Under the pieces are notes generated by a model, which did not search any database, had not been told where the DNA came from, and was given only the letters and a program-made list of their open reading frames with translations. Of a DNA stretch of 64,000 bases, positions 25,041 through 33,065 are shown in pieces (the stretch's first letter is position 1; every line of letters begins with the position of its first letter). A program made the translations under genes and the position numbers. Source of the DNA: Streptomyces sp. NBC_00285 (GTDB taxonomy: Bacteria; Actinomycetota; Actinomycetes; Streptomycetales; Streptomycetaceae); contig NZ_CP108055.1 of the NCBI RefSeq assembly GCF_036174265.1, positions 7,998,001 to 8,062,000 on the forward strand. The letters are read 5' to 3'.

Positions 25041-27332
25041 ATGCCGACTCCCCACCCGTCCGGCCGCCCACTGCGCGTGGCGGTCGTCGGCGGCGGCCCG
25101 GGCGGACTCTACGCGGCCGCCCTGCTCAAGCGCCTGGACCCGCGCAGAGAGATCACCGTCTGGGAACGCAACGCCCCCGACGACACCTTCGGCTTCGGAG
25201 TGGTCCTCTCCGACGAAACCCTGGGAGGCATCGAGCACGCCGACCCGGTGGTCCACGAGACACTGCAGAGCGAATTCGTCCGCTGGGACGACATCGACAT
25301 CGTGCACCGGGGCACACGCCACACCTCCTCAGGCCACGGTTTCGCCGCCCTCGGCCGCAAGCGGCTCCTGGAAATCCTGCACAACCGCTGCCGTGCCCTC
25401 GGCATCCACCTGCGCTTCCGCACCGAGGCCCCGCCCGACCTGGCACAGACCCACGATCTCGTCATCGCGGCCGACGGAGTCAACAGCACCACACGCGAGG
25501 CCCACAGCCATGTGTTCCGCCCCCATGTGACCCCGCACCACTGCCGCTATATCTGGCTCGCCGCGGACTTCGCCCTCGAAGCCTTCCGCTTTGAGATCGC
25601 CGAGACCGAACACGGCGTGATGCAGCTCCACGGCTACCCCTACGCCCCCGGCGCGTCCACCGTGATCGTCGAGATGCGTACGGAGGTCTGGCAGGCGGCC
25701 GGATTCTCCGACCTCGACGAGAACGAGTCGACCGAGCGCTGCGCCAAGATCTTCGCCGAAGCGCTGGGCGGCCGCCCGCTGAGGTCGAACCACTCGGCAT
25801 GGACGACCTTTCGCACCGTGTCCAACGCGCACTGGTCGCACGGCAACGTCGTGCTGCTCGGCGACGCCGCCCACACCGCCCACTTCTCCATCGGCTCCGG
25901 CACCAAGCTCGCCGTCGAGGACGCCCTCGCCCTGGCTGCCTGCCTGGACGAACAGCCTTCACTGGAAAGGGCGTTGGCGGCCTACGAGGCGGAGCGCAAA
26001 CCCGTCGTCGCCTCCACGCAACGCGCCGCCCGCGCCAGCCTGGAGTGGTTCGAGAACCTCGGCCTGTACCTCGACCAGCCGCCCCGGCAGTTCGCCTTCA
26101 ACCTGCTCACCCGCAGCCGCCGCGTCACCCACGACAACCTGCGCCTGCGCGACGCCCACTTCACCGGCGCCGTGGAACGCGAGTTCGGCTGCGAGCCCGG
26201 TACGCCCCCGATGTTCACCCCGTTCCGGCTGCGCGGCCTGACCCTGCGCAACCGGGTCGTCGTGTCACCGATGGACATGTACTCCGCCACCGACGGCCTC
26301 CCCGGCGACTTCCACCTGGTTCACCTGGGCGCCCGGGCGCTCGGCGGTGCGGGCCTGGTGATGACCGAGATGGTGTGCGTCTCTCCCGAGGGCCGGATCA
26401 CACCCGGCTGCACCGGCCTCTACGACGGGGAGCAGACCGGGGCCTGGAAACGGATCACCGACTTCGTGCACGCGCGGTCACCGGGCACCGCGATCGGCGT
26501 GCAACTCGGCCACAGCGGCCGCAAGGGCTCGACCAAGCTGATGTGGGAGGGCATCGACGAACCGCTGCCGGACGGCAACTGGCCCGTCGTGGCGCCGTCC
26601 CCGATTCCGTACCGGCCCGACAGCCAGATCCCTCGCGAGCTCGACCACGACCAACTCGCCGATATCCGCGAGCAGTTCACGGCGGCCGCCCGGTGTGCCG
26701 ACCGTGCAGGATTCGACCTCCTCGAACTGCACTGCGCGCACGGCTATCTGCTCTCCGGCTTCCTCTCCCCGCTGACCAACCGGCGCACGGACTCCTACGG
26801 CGGCTCGCTCACCGGCCGGCTCCGCTTCCCCCTCGAAGTCTTCGACGCCGTCAGGGCGGTGTGGCCCCGGGAGCGGCCCATGACCGTGCGTATCTCCGCC
26901 ACCGACTGGGCCGAGGGCGGCAACACGGCCGGGGACGCGGTGGAGATCGCCCGCGCCTTCGCCGGGCACGGCGCCGACGCGATCGACGTGTCGACCGGGC
27001 AGGTCGTGGCCGAGGAACACCCGCAGTACGGGCGGTCGTACCAGACGCCGTACGCCGACCGGATCCGTCACGAGACCGGCATCCCGGTGATCGCGGTCGG
27101 TGCGATCTCCTCCTGGGACGACGTCAACTCGCTGATCCTGGCCGGGCGTACGGACCTGTGCGCACTGGCCCGCCCGCACCTCCACGACCCGAACTGGACC
27201 CTGCACGCGGCCGCCGAGCAGGGCTACGACGGCCCCGGCGCCGTCTGGCCCGACCCGTACCGCGCGGGCAGCCGCCGCCCGCAGACCGGACGCACGGACG
27301 CCCCCAAACCCCGGCTCACGCTGGGGACTTGA
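25041..27332 (+). CDS. FAD monooxygenase/old-yellow-enzyme fusion (2-aminobenzoyl-CoA or salicylyl-CoA type)
   Basis: About 763 residues. Residues 1-385 are a class A FAD hydroxylase (VAVVGGGPGGLYAA at 13-26, VLLGDAAHTAHFSIGSGTK), similar to salicylyl-CoA 5-hydroxylase. From about 390 to the end is an FMN TIM barrel of the NADH:flavin oxidoreductase/OYE family (FRLRGLTLRNRVVVSPMDMY, GVQLGHSGRKGS, ELHCAHGYLLSGFLSP). This order and length match 2-aminobenzoyl-CoA monooxygenase/reductase, which hydroxylates and then dearomatises the ring in one protein. Neighbouring CoA ligase, dehydrogenase, hydratase and RidA genes fit that pathway. Salicylyl-CoA remains an alternative substrate. Confidence 0.88.
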   Translation: MPTPHPSGRPLRVAVVGGGPGGLYAAALLKRLDPRREITVWERNAPDDTFGFGVVLSDETLGGIEHADPVVHETLQSEFVRWDDIDIVHRGTRHTSSGHGFAALGRKRLLEILHNRCRALGIHLRFRTEAPPDLAQTHDLVIAADGVNSTTREAHSHVFRPHVTPHHCRYIWLAADFALEAFRFEIAETEHGVMQLHGYPYAPGASTVIVEMRTEVWQAAGFSDLDENESTERCAKIFAEALGGRPLRSNHSAWTTFRTVSNAHWSHGNVVLLGDAAHTAHFSIGSGTKLAVEDALALAACLDEQPSLERALAAYEAERKPVVASTQRAARASLEWFENLGLYLDQPPRQFAFNLLTRSRRVTHDNLRLRDAHFTGAVEREFGCEPGTPPMFTPFRLRGLTLRNRVVVSPMDMYSATDGLPGDFHLVHLGARALGGAGLVMTEMVCVSPEGRITPGCTGLYDGEQTGAWKRITDFVHARSPGTAIGVQLGHSGRKGSTKLMWEGIDEPLPDGNWPVVAPSPIPYRPDSQIPRELDHDQLADIREQFTAAARCADRAGFDLLELHCAHGYLLSGFLSPLTNRRTDSYGGSLTGRLRFPLEVFDAVRAVWPRERPMTVRISATDWAEGGNTAGDAVEIARAFAGHGADAIDVSTGQVVAEEHPQYGRSYQTPYADRIRHETGIPVIAVGAISSWDDVNSLILAGRTDLCALARPHLHDPNWTLHAAAEQGYDGPGAVWPDPYRAGSRRPQTGRTDAPKPRLTLGT

Positions 27333-27343
27333 CGGCATCCCGG

Positions 27344-27436
27344 TCAGCCGAGTTCGGCCATTCCCGCGGTCAGCGTGGCGCCGTCCGCCGGGTCGATCAG
27401 GATGAACGCGCCGGTGGGACCGGCGGAGGCGCACAT
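27344..27436 (-). pseudogene. Remnant resembling the C-terminus of sulfate adenylyltransferase CysN
   Basis: Minus-strand codons ending at a stop at 27344 read IMCASAGPTGAFILIDPAD followed by GATLTAGMAELG. The pattern TGxFILID-x-A-x-x-GATxxAGM resembles the end of CysN/EF-Tu-like sulfate adenylyltransferase large subunits. Nothing similar continues upstream, where paaX begins in another frame. It is too short to fold alone, so I read it as a scar left by a deletion or rearrangement. The identification is by eye only. Confidence 0.45.
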
Positions 27437-27449
27437 GATGCGTCGGGGA

Positions 27450-28262
27450 TCACAACCCGGCGAAGGCGGCACCCGCGTCCCGCAGCCGTTCGTGCAGTCC
27501 CCGGAACACCGCGGCCGCCCGCTCGCCCGGCCAGTCCTCCGGGAGCAGGGGGGCGGGCAGGCCGGGGTCGGCGTAGGGCAGATGGCGCCAGGAGTCGAGG
27601 GCGAGGAGGTAGTCGCGGTAGGCCTCCTCCGGCGGGGTGTCGGCCCGGGCCTCCCAGTCGCGCAGCACGCGCGCGTGGCGGTCGAGAAACGCCTCGTGCT
27701 CCTTGGCGATCGCGGCCAGGTCCCACCAGCGGGCCACCGCCTCGACGGTCGCCGCGAAGCCGAGGTGCTCGCCGCGGAAGAAGTCGACGTACGGTTCCAG
27801 CCGCAGCCGCTGGAGCGTGTGCCGGGCCTCCTCGTACAGCCGCGCCGGGGCGATCCACACGCCGGGGGCCGCCGCGCCGAAGCCGAGCCCGGCCAGCCGT
27901 GAGCGCAGCACATGGCGTTTCTGCCGCTCCGACTCCGGCACCGAGAACACGGCGAGCACCCAGCCCTCGTCCTCGGGCGGAGTTGCGGCGTAGATGCGCC
28001 GGTCGCCGTCGTCGAGCAGCTGGCGGGCGTCGGGCGACAGCTCGTAGCCGGCCGAGCCCTTTGCCGTACGGGCCGGCAGCAGCAGCCCGCGCCGTTTGAG
28101 GCGGGACACCGACGAGCGTACGGAGGGGGCGTCCACGCCGACCGCGGCCAGCAGCCGGATCAGCTCGGCGACGGGCACGGCGCCGGGTACGAAGCGGCCG
28201 TAGGCGCCGTAGAACGTGACGATGAGAGACCGTGGTGCATGCTGGTCGGACACGTTGATCAT
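27450..28262 (-). CDS. PaaX family transcriptional repressor
   Basis: About 270 residues, the normal PaaX length. An N-terminal winged helix (SLIVTFYGAYGRF, VDAPSVRSSVSRLKRRGLL) is followed by the PaaX central domain (EGWVLAVFSVPESERQKRHV, LRSRLAGLGFGAAAPGVWIAP) and C-terminal domain. Known PaaX proteins repress aryl-CoA catabolic genes and release DNA on binding the aryl-CoA thioester. It is 15 bp downstream of the aryl-CoA ligase gene in the same operon. The shared 13-mer at 24115 and 29947 is a candidate operator. Confidence 0.92.
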   Translation of the reverse strand: MINVSDQHAPRSLIVTFYGAYGRFVPGAVPVAELIRLLAAVGVDAPSVRSSVSRLKRRGLLLPARTAKGSAGYELSPDARQLLDDGDRRIYAATPPEDEGWVLAVFSVPESERQKRHVLRSRLAGLGFGAAAPGVWIAPARLYEEARHTLQRLRLEPYVDFFRGEHLGFAATVEAVARWWDLAAIAKEHEAFLDRHARVLRDWEARADTPPEEAYRDYLLALDSWRHLPYADPGLPAPLLPEDWPGERAAAVFRGLHERLRDAGAAFAGL

Positions 28263-28277
28263 CTTAGGTCGTGTGGA

Positions 28278-29870
28278 TCACTGCTGGTCACCATCGGTGC
28301 GCAGCCTGAACCGCTGGAGTTTGCCGGTCGGTGTTCGCGGCAGCGCGTCGAGGAAGACGATCTCGCGCGGGCATTTGTAGGGCGCCAGTTCGGTCCTGAC
28401 GAAGGCGCGCAGGGCCTCCGTGTCCCGTTCGGCGCCCTCCTTGAGGACGGCGTAGGCCACGACCACCTGACCGCGTACCTCGTCGGCCCGGCCCACCACG
28501 GCCGCCTCGACCACGTCGGGGTGGCGCAGAAGCGCGTCCTCGACCTCCGGTCCGGCGATGTTGTACCCGGCGGAGATGATCATGTCGTCCGCGCGGGCCA
28601 CATAGCGGAAGTACCCATCGTTCTCACGGATGTATGTGTCGCCGGTGATGTTCCAGCCGTGGCGCACGTACTCGTGCTGGCGGGGGTCGGCGAGGTAGCG
28701 GCAGCCGACGGGGCCGCGCACGGCGAGCAGGCCGGGCTCGCCGTCGGGCACGGGCTCGCCGTCGGTGTCCTGCACGCGCGCGTGCCATCCGGGTACGGCC
28801 ACCCCGGTCGTCCCGGGCCGGATGTGCTCGTCGGCCGCGGAGATGAAGATGTGCAGCAGCTCGGTGGCGCCGATGCCGTTGACGATCCGCAGCCCGGTCC
28901 GCTCCTGCCAGGCACGCCAGGTGGCCGCGGGCAGGTTCTCGCCGGCGGAGACACAGCGGCGCAGGGACGAGACGTCGTACGCGTCGAGTTCGTCGAGCAT
29001 CGCGCGGTAGGCGGTGGGGGCGGTGAACAACACCGAGACCCGGTGCTCGGCGATGGCCGGCAGGAGCTGCTTGGGGTGGGCCTGTTCGAGGAGGAGGGAA
29101 CTGGCGCCCGCGCGCATCGGGAAGATCACCAGACCGCCGAGCCCGAAGGTGAAACCGAGCGGGGGACTGCCGGCGAACACATCGTCCACATGTGGTTGGA
29201 GCACATGCTTCGAGAAGGTGTCCGCTATGGAGAGCACATCCCGGTGGAAGTGCATACAGCCCTTGGGGCGTCCGGTGGTGCCCGATGTGAAGGCGATCAG
29301 CGCCACGTCGTCGGCCGCGGTCTGCACGGCGGTGTACGGCGTCCCGGGCGCCTCGCGGTTCAGGAGGTCGTCGGGGCCGTCGCCGCCGTACGTGGTGATC
29401 CTGAGGCCCGGTATCTCGGCCTTGGCGAGGTCGTCGACGGCGCGTATGTCGCACAGGGCGTGCTCTATGCGTGCGATCTCGCACATGGTGGCCAGTTCGT
29501 GCGGCCGCTGCTGGGCCAGCACGGTCACGGCGACGGCACCCGCCTTCAGCACGGCCAGCCAGCAGGCCGCGAGCCAGGCCGTGGTCGGGCCGCGCAGCAG
29601 GACGCGGTTGCCGGGGACGACCCCGAGGTCGGAGGTGAGGAGGTGCGCGAGCCTGTCGACTCGGGCGCGCAGTGTGCCGTACGTCCATGTGTCCCCGGCG
29701 GGGGTGTGGAACACCGGGCGGTCGTCGGGCGGGCCCGTCAGCAGCTCGGCGGCACAGTTCAGCCGATCGGGGTAACGGAGCTCCGGCAGGTCGAAGAGGA
29801 GCTCCGGCCACTGGTCGGGGGGTGGGAGGTGGTCGCGCGCGAAGGTGTCGACGTGGGCCGAGACGTACAT
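28278..29870 (-). CDS. Aryl-CoA ligase (benzoate/2-aminobenzoate-CoA ligase family)
   Basis: About 530 residues of the ANL adenylate-forming superfamily. It has FTSGTTGRPKGCMHFHRD (P-loop A3), GIGATELLHIFISA (A5), GWNITGDTYIRENDGYFRYV (A7) and PRTPTGKLQRF with the A10 catalytic Lys. The GIGATELLHIF motif and the HVDTFARDHLPP start resemble benzoate-CoA and 2-aminobenzoate-CoA ligases. It makes the CoA thioester that feeds the monooxygenase at 25-27 kb. The ATG at 29870 is preceded by GGGGGCG. Confidence 0.9.
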   Translation of the reverse strand: MYVSAHVDTFARDHLPPPDQWPELLFDLPELRYPDRLNCAAELLTGPPDDRPVFHTPAGDTWTYGTLRARVDRLAHLLTSDLGVVPGNRVLLRGPTTAWLAACWLAVLKAGAVAVTVLAQQRPHELATMCEIARIEHALCDIRAVDDLAKAEIPGLRITTYGGDGPDDLLNREAPGTPYTAVQTAADDVALIAFTSGTTGRPKGCMHFHRDVLSIADTFSKHVLQPHVDDVFAGSPPLGFTFGLGGLVIFPMRAGASSLLLEQAHPKQLLPAIAEHRVSVLFTAPTAYRAMLDELDAYDVSSLRRCVSAGENLPAATWRAWQERTGLRIVNGIGATELLHIFISAADEHIRPGTTGVAVPGWHARVQDTDGEPVPDGEPGLLAVRGPVGCRYLADPRQHEYVRHGWNITGDTYIRENDGYFRYVARADDMIISAGYNIAGPEVEDALLRHPDVVEAAVVGRADEVRGQVVVAYAVLKEGAERDTEALRAFVRTELAPYKCPREIVFLDALPRTPTGKLQRFRLRTDGDQQ

Positions 29871-29934
29871 GGCGGGTCGCCCCCTGCCGTGTGGGCCGCT
29901 TTGTGGGCGTCGATGGTGGGCTCGCACAAGGAGC

Positions 29935-29972
29935 GTATCGTGTTGGTGACGACAGTCAACGGCACGCGATAC
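29935..29972. promoter_or_regulatory. Inverted-repeat operator between aryl-CoA ligase and acyl-CoA dehydrogenase genes
   Basis: GTATCGTGT (29935-29943) and ACGCGATAC (29964-29972) are complementary at 8 of 9 positions and enclose TGACGACAGTCAA (29947-29959), the 13-mer also found at 24115. The element sits in the 147-bp gap between divergent genes. This is the expected place for a PaaX operator controlling both directions. Confidence 0.6.
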
Positions 29973-30017
29973 TGTCTGAGGGCCCCGCCGTAGGGCCCTG
30001 TCGAGAGGGGACCGGCA

Positions 30018-31181
30018 ATGCCCGCATTCTCGCTCGAACCATCACAGACCGCCTGGTGTGCGGAGCTGCGCACCCTCGCCGCCGAACGGCTGCGACCGCT
30101 CGCGGACAAGGGCGAGCCGGGCCGCGTGAACCGCCCGCTGGTCGCCGAACTCGGCGAACTGGGCCTGCTGGAAAGGCTGTTCACCTCCACCGCGCTCGAT
30201 CTCTGCCTGATGCGCGAGTCCCTCGCGTACGCCTGCACGGAGGCGGAGACCGCCCTCGCCCTCCAGGGCCTGGGCGCCCATCCCGTCCACGCCTACGGTG
30301 CCCCCGCCCAGCGAGAGCGCTGGCTGCCCGCGGTGAGCGAGGGCAGCGCGGTGGCCGCGTTCGCGCTGAGCGAGCCCGGGGCGGGGTCGGACGCGGCGGC
30401 GCTGGCGCTGTCCGCGGTCCCCGACGGCCCCTCCCGCTGGCGACTCACGGGGGAGAAGTGCTGGATCTCCAACGCCCCCGAGGCCGACTTCTGCACCGTC
30501 TTCGCCCGGACCACCCCCGGCGCCGGAGCCCGTGGGGTGACCGCCTTCCTCGTGCCCGCCGACCGTCCCGGGCTCACCGGCACCGCGCTCGACATGCTCT
30601 CCCCGCACCCCATCGGCGCCCTCGCCTTCGACGCCGTGCCGGTGAGCGCCGACGACGTCCTCGGCGACGTCGACCGCGGCTTCCGGGTCGCCATGGGCAC
30701 CCTCAACCTGTTCCGGCCCAGCGTCGGCGCCTTCGCGGTCGGCATGGCGCAGGCGGCGCTGGACGCGACTCTCACGCACACCTCCCGACGGGACGCCTTC
30801 GGCGGCAAGTTGAGGGATCTTCAGAGCGTCGCCCACACGGTCGCCGAGATGGCCCTGCGCACGGACGCGGCCCGTCTCATGGTGTACGCGGCGGCGACGG
30901 CGTACGACGAGGGCGACCCGGGCGTGCCCAAGCGGGCGGCGATGGCGAAGCTGCTCGCGACCGAGACCGCGCAGTACGTCGTCGACGCCGCGGTCCAACT
31001 GCACGGCGCACGCGCCCTGCAGCGGGGCCATCTGCTGGAGCACCTGTACCGGGAGGTGCGCGCCCCACGCATCTACGAAGGGGCCAGCGAGGTCCAACGG
31101 AGCATCATCGCAAAGGAGTTGTACGCGAGAGTGCCGGCCGTGGACGCCACGGCGGGTGCGGCGGCGGGGGAGACGTCGTGA
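30018..31181 (+). CDS. Acyl-CoA dehydrogenase
   Basis: About 387 residues. Family features are EPGAGSDAAALALSA (FAD/substrate segment), GEKCWISNAPEADFC, AMGTLNLFRPSVGAFAVGMA and the C-terminal IYEGASEVQRSIIAKELYA with the catalytic Glu of short/medium-chain-type enzymes. It likely oxidises a cyclic or acyl-CoA intermediate of the aminobenzoyl-CoA route in this block. The ATG at 30018 follows GAGGGGACC. RidA follows 34 bp after the stop on the same strand. Confidence 0.9.
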   Translation: MPAFSLEPSQTAWCAELRTLAAERLRPLADKGEPGRVNRPLVAELGELGLLERLFTSTALDLCLMRESLAYACTEAETALALQGLGAHPVHAYGAPAQRERWLPAVSEGSAVAAFALSEPGAGSDAAALALSAVPDGPSRWRLTGEKCWISNAPEADFCTVFARTTPGAGARGVTAFLVPADRPGLTGTALDMLSPHPIGALAFDAVPVSADDVLGDVDRGFRVAMGTLNLFRPSVGAFAVGMAQAALDATLTHTSRRDAFGGKLRDLQSVAHTVAEMALRTDAARLMVYAAATAYDEGDPGVPKRAAMAKLLATETAQYVVDAAVQLHGARALQRGHLLEHLYREVRAPRIYEGASEVQRSIIAKELYARVPAVDATAGAAAGETS

Positions 31182-31215
31182 GTGCCGGGCACGTCACGGC
31201 GACGAGGGAGGCTTC

Positions 31216-31614
31216 ATGAGCGTCGAGCGTGTCAATCCGCCCGGGCTGTCCCCGCCCACCGGCTTCTCGCACGCCGTCGTCGCCGGCGGGTCCCGAGTGG
31301 TCTTCCTGGCCGGGCAGACGGCCCTGGACGCCGACGGGAAGGTGGTCGACGGTTCCCTGCCGGAGCAGTTCGAGAGGGCCCTCAGCAACCTGCTCGCCGC
31401 GCTCGCGGCCGCCGGCGGTACCCCGTCCGACCTCGCCCGCGTCACCGTCTACGCCACCGACATCGCCGCGTACCGCGCGCAGGCCCGGGAACTCGGCCGT
31501 ATCTGGCGGGAGTTGGCGGGCCGTGACTACCCGGCCATGGCGGTCGTGGAGGTCGTACGGCTGTGGGACGACCAGGCTGTGGTGGAGCTCGACGGCATCG
31601 CCGTGCTGCCCTAG
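31216..31614 (+). CDS. RidA family enamine/imine deaminase
   Basis: About 132 residues (VFLAGQTALDADGKVV, LLAALAAAGGTPSDLARVTVY, YPAMAVVEVVRLWDD, VVELDGIAVLP). The Arg in VVRL corresponds to the catalytic Arg that binds the carboxylate of enamine substrates in active RidA proteins. RidA hydrolyses reactive enamines/imines to carbonyl compound plus ammonia. Dearomatised 2-aminobenzoyl-CoA would give such an enamine, so its presence favours an amino-substituted substrate for this cluster. The ATG at 31216 follows GAGGGAGG. Confidence 0.9.
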   Translation: MSVERVNPPGLSPPTGFSHAVVAGGSRVVFLAGQTALDADGKVVDGSLPEQFERALSNLLAALAAAGGTPSDLARVTVYATDIAAYRAQARELGRIWRELAGRDYPAMAVVEVVRLWDDQAVVELDGIAVLP

Positions 31615-31674
31615 CCGGGCGCCGGCCAAAGTCGCCGCCGCGCGCCGGACCTTACGCGGCCGGCCTGGGAGCGG

Positions 31675-31869
31675 TCAGGCGGCGACGGCCAGCCGGCCGA
31701 CCGGCTCCCGGTGCGGTGCGACGATCCGGCCGTCGGGCAGCAGCTCGCCGGTGTCGTCGAAGACGATCGCGCCGGTGCACAGCAGGTTCCAGCCCTGCTC
31801 GGGGTGGGCGGCGACGACGTGCGGGGTGCTGCGGTCGGACGAAGCGCACGAAGACTGGTAAGAACACAT
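31675..31869 (-). CDS. Small Streptomyces protein (DUF5999-like)
   Basis: About 64 residues starting MCSYQSSCASSDRSTP, with HPEQGWNLLCTGAIVFDDTG and ELLPDGRIVAPHR. The three Cys plus His residues could bind a metal. From memory it resembles the DUF5999 family common in Streptomyces; no function is known to me. The minus-strand ATG at 31869 is preceded by GGAGGTG at good spacing, which decides this start over longer frames. Confidence 0.8.
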   Translation of the reverse strand: MCSYQSSCASSDRSTPHVVAAHPEQGWNLLCTGAIVFDDTGELLPDGRIVAPHREPVGRLAVAA

Positions 31870-32039
31870 GGCGCACCTCCACATTCGTAGGATCGGCCCT
31901 ATGGGGTCCGTATCCGTATGTGTAGACCATGCCCCCGTCGCGAACTCATCGGAACGGCCCGACATGAAGCGTGACAACACGCGGACAACTCTCGGACGGT
32001 TCCACGACGCTCGGTGCGGACTCGCCACCGAAGGAGTGA

Positions 32040-32552
<513 letters not shown>

Positions 32553-32577
32553 GCCCGGCGGAGCAGACGCCGCGCTC

Positions 32578-32784
32578 TCACCGCACCAGTCTGATCTCCG
32601 GGGGCCATCGCACCCCGTTCGCCAACAGCAGGGCGGGGCCCAGGTGTTGAGGGCACACGATCAGCGGCGGCCGGGCATGGCAGGAGATCTCGAAGCGGGC
32701 GCGGGCACCGCACTCCTCCCCGTCCCGCGGTCCGGACTGGTGGCTCGCGCACCGCAGGGCGGGCGTGGTGTCCGCGGCCGTCAC
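32578..32784 (-). CDS. Small Cys/His-rich protein
   Basis: About 68 residues: CASHQSGPRDGEECGARAR, then FEISCHARPPLIVCPQHLG. The C-x2-H...C...C-H...C-x2-H arrangement suggests a small zinc-binding fold. The start is the GTG at 32784, which overlaps the stop of a 17-codon frame just upstream (GTGA). I know no function. The spacing of Cys/His and reading-frame coupling argue it is real. Confidence 0.65.
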   Translation of the reverse strand: MTAADTTPALRCASHQSGPRDGEECGARARFEISCHARPPLIVCPQHLGPALLLANGVRWPPEIRLVR

Positions 32785-32834
32785 CGGATGCCTGCCATCG
32801 AGTCGGAGGTCTGTTCGAGGTTGCCCAGGGGCAT
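32781..32834 (-). CDS. 17-residue leader-like ORF coupled to the Cys/His protein
   Basis: The minus-strand frame MPLGNLEQTSDSMAGIR starts at an ATG (32832-32834) directly after a GGAGGAG ribosome site. It stops at 32781-32783, overlapping the GTG of the next gene by the GTGA arrangement. The downstream gene lacks its own good ribosome site, so translation of this peptide probably feeds it. Confidence 0.5.
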   Translation of the reverse strand: MPLGNLEQTSDSMAGIR

Positions 32835-33065
32835 GGTCTCCTCCTTCGGTCCGGTGGTCCTTCGGTCCGGTGGTCCCGTGGTCCGGCGTGGGCGGGGTCG
32901 GCGCGCCACGCGTGCCTTCACGCTAGGAACGGGCGGGCCGGGAGGCTTGTCCGGGAGGCCGTTCGGGTGAACGCGCTGCGCCCGGTCACGACTGTGCGGC
33001 CGGGTGCGGTGCAGCCGTGCAGCGGTGCGGTGTGAAGGAGGGGGGCGGCCGGCCGGTGGGGTGGG
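32835..33065. other. Gene-free region with a 16-bp direct repeat
   Basis: CCTTCGGTCCGGTGGT occurs twice in tandem at about 32843-32874, just upstream of the leader ORF. The rest shows no gene or clear hairpin. It probably contains the promoter of the leader ORF operon and the end of the modABC transcript. Confidence 0.5.

Noticed and set aside
24211..31614. Classical phenylacetate (paa) pathway
   Set aside because: PaaX is present, but no PaaABCDE monooxygenase or PaaK-type ligase; the fused hydroxylase/OYE points to aminobenzoyl- or salicylyl-CoA.
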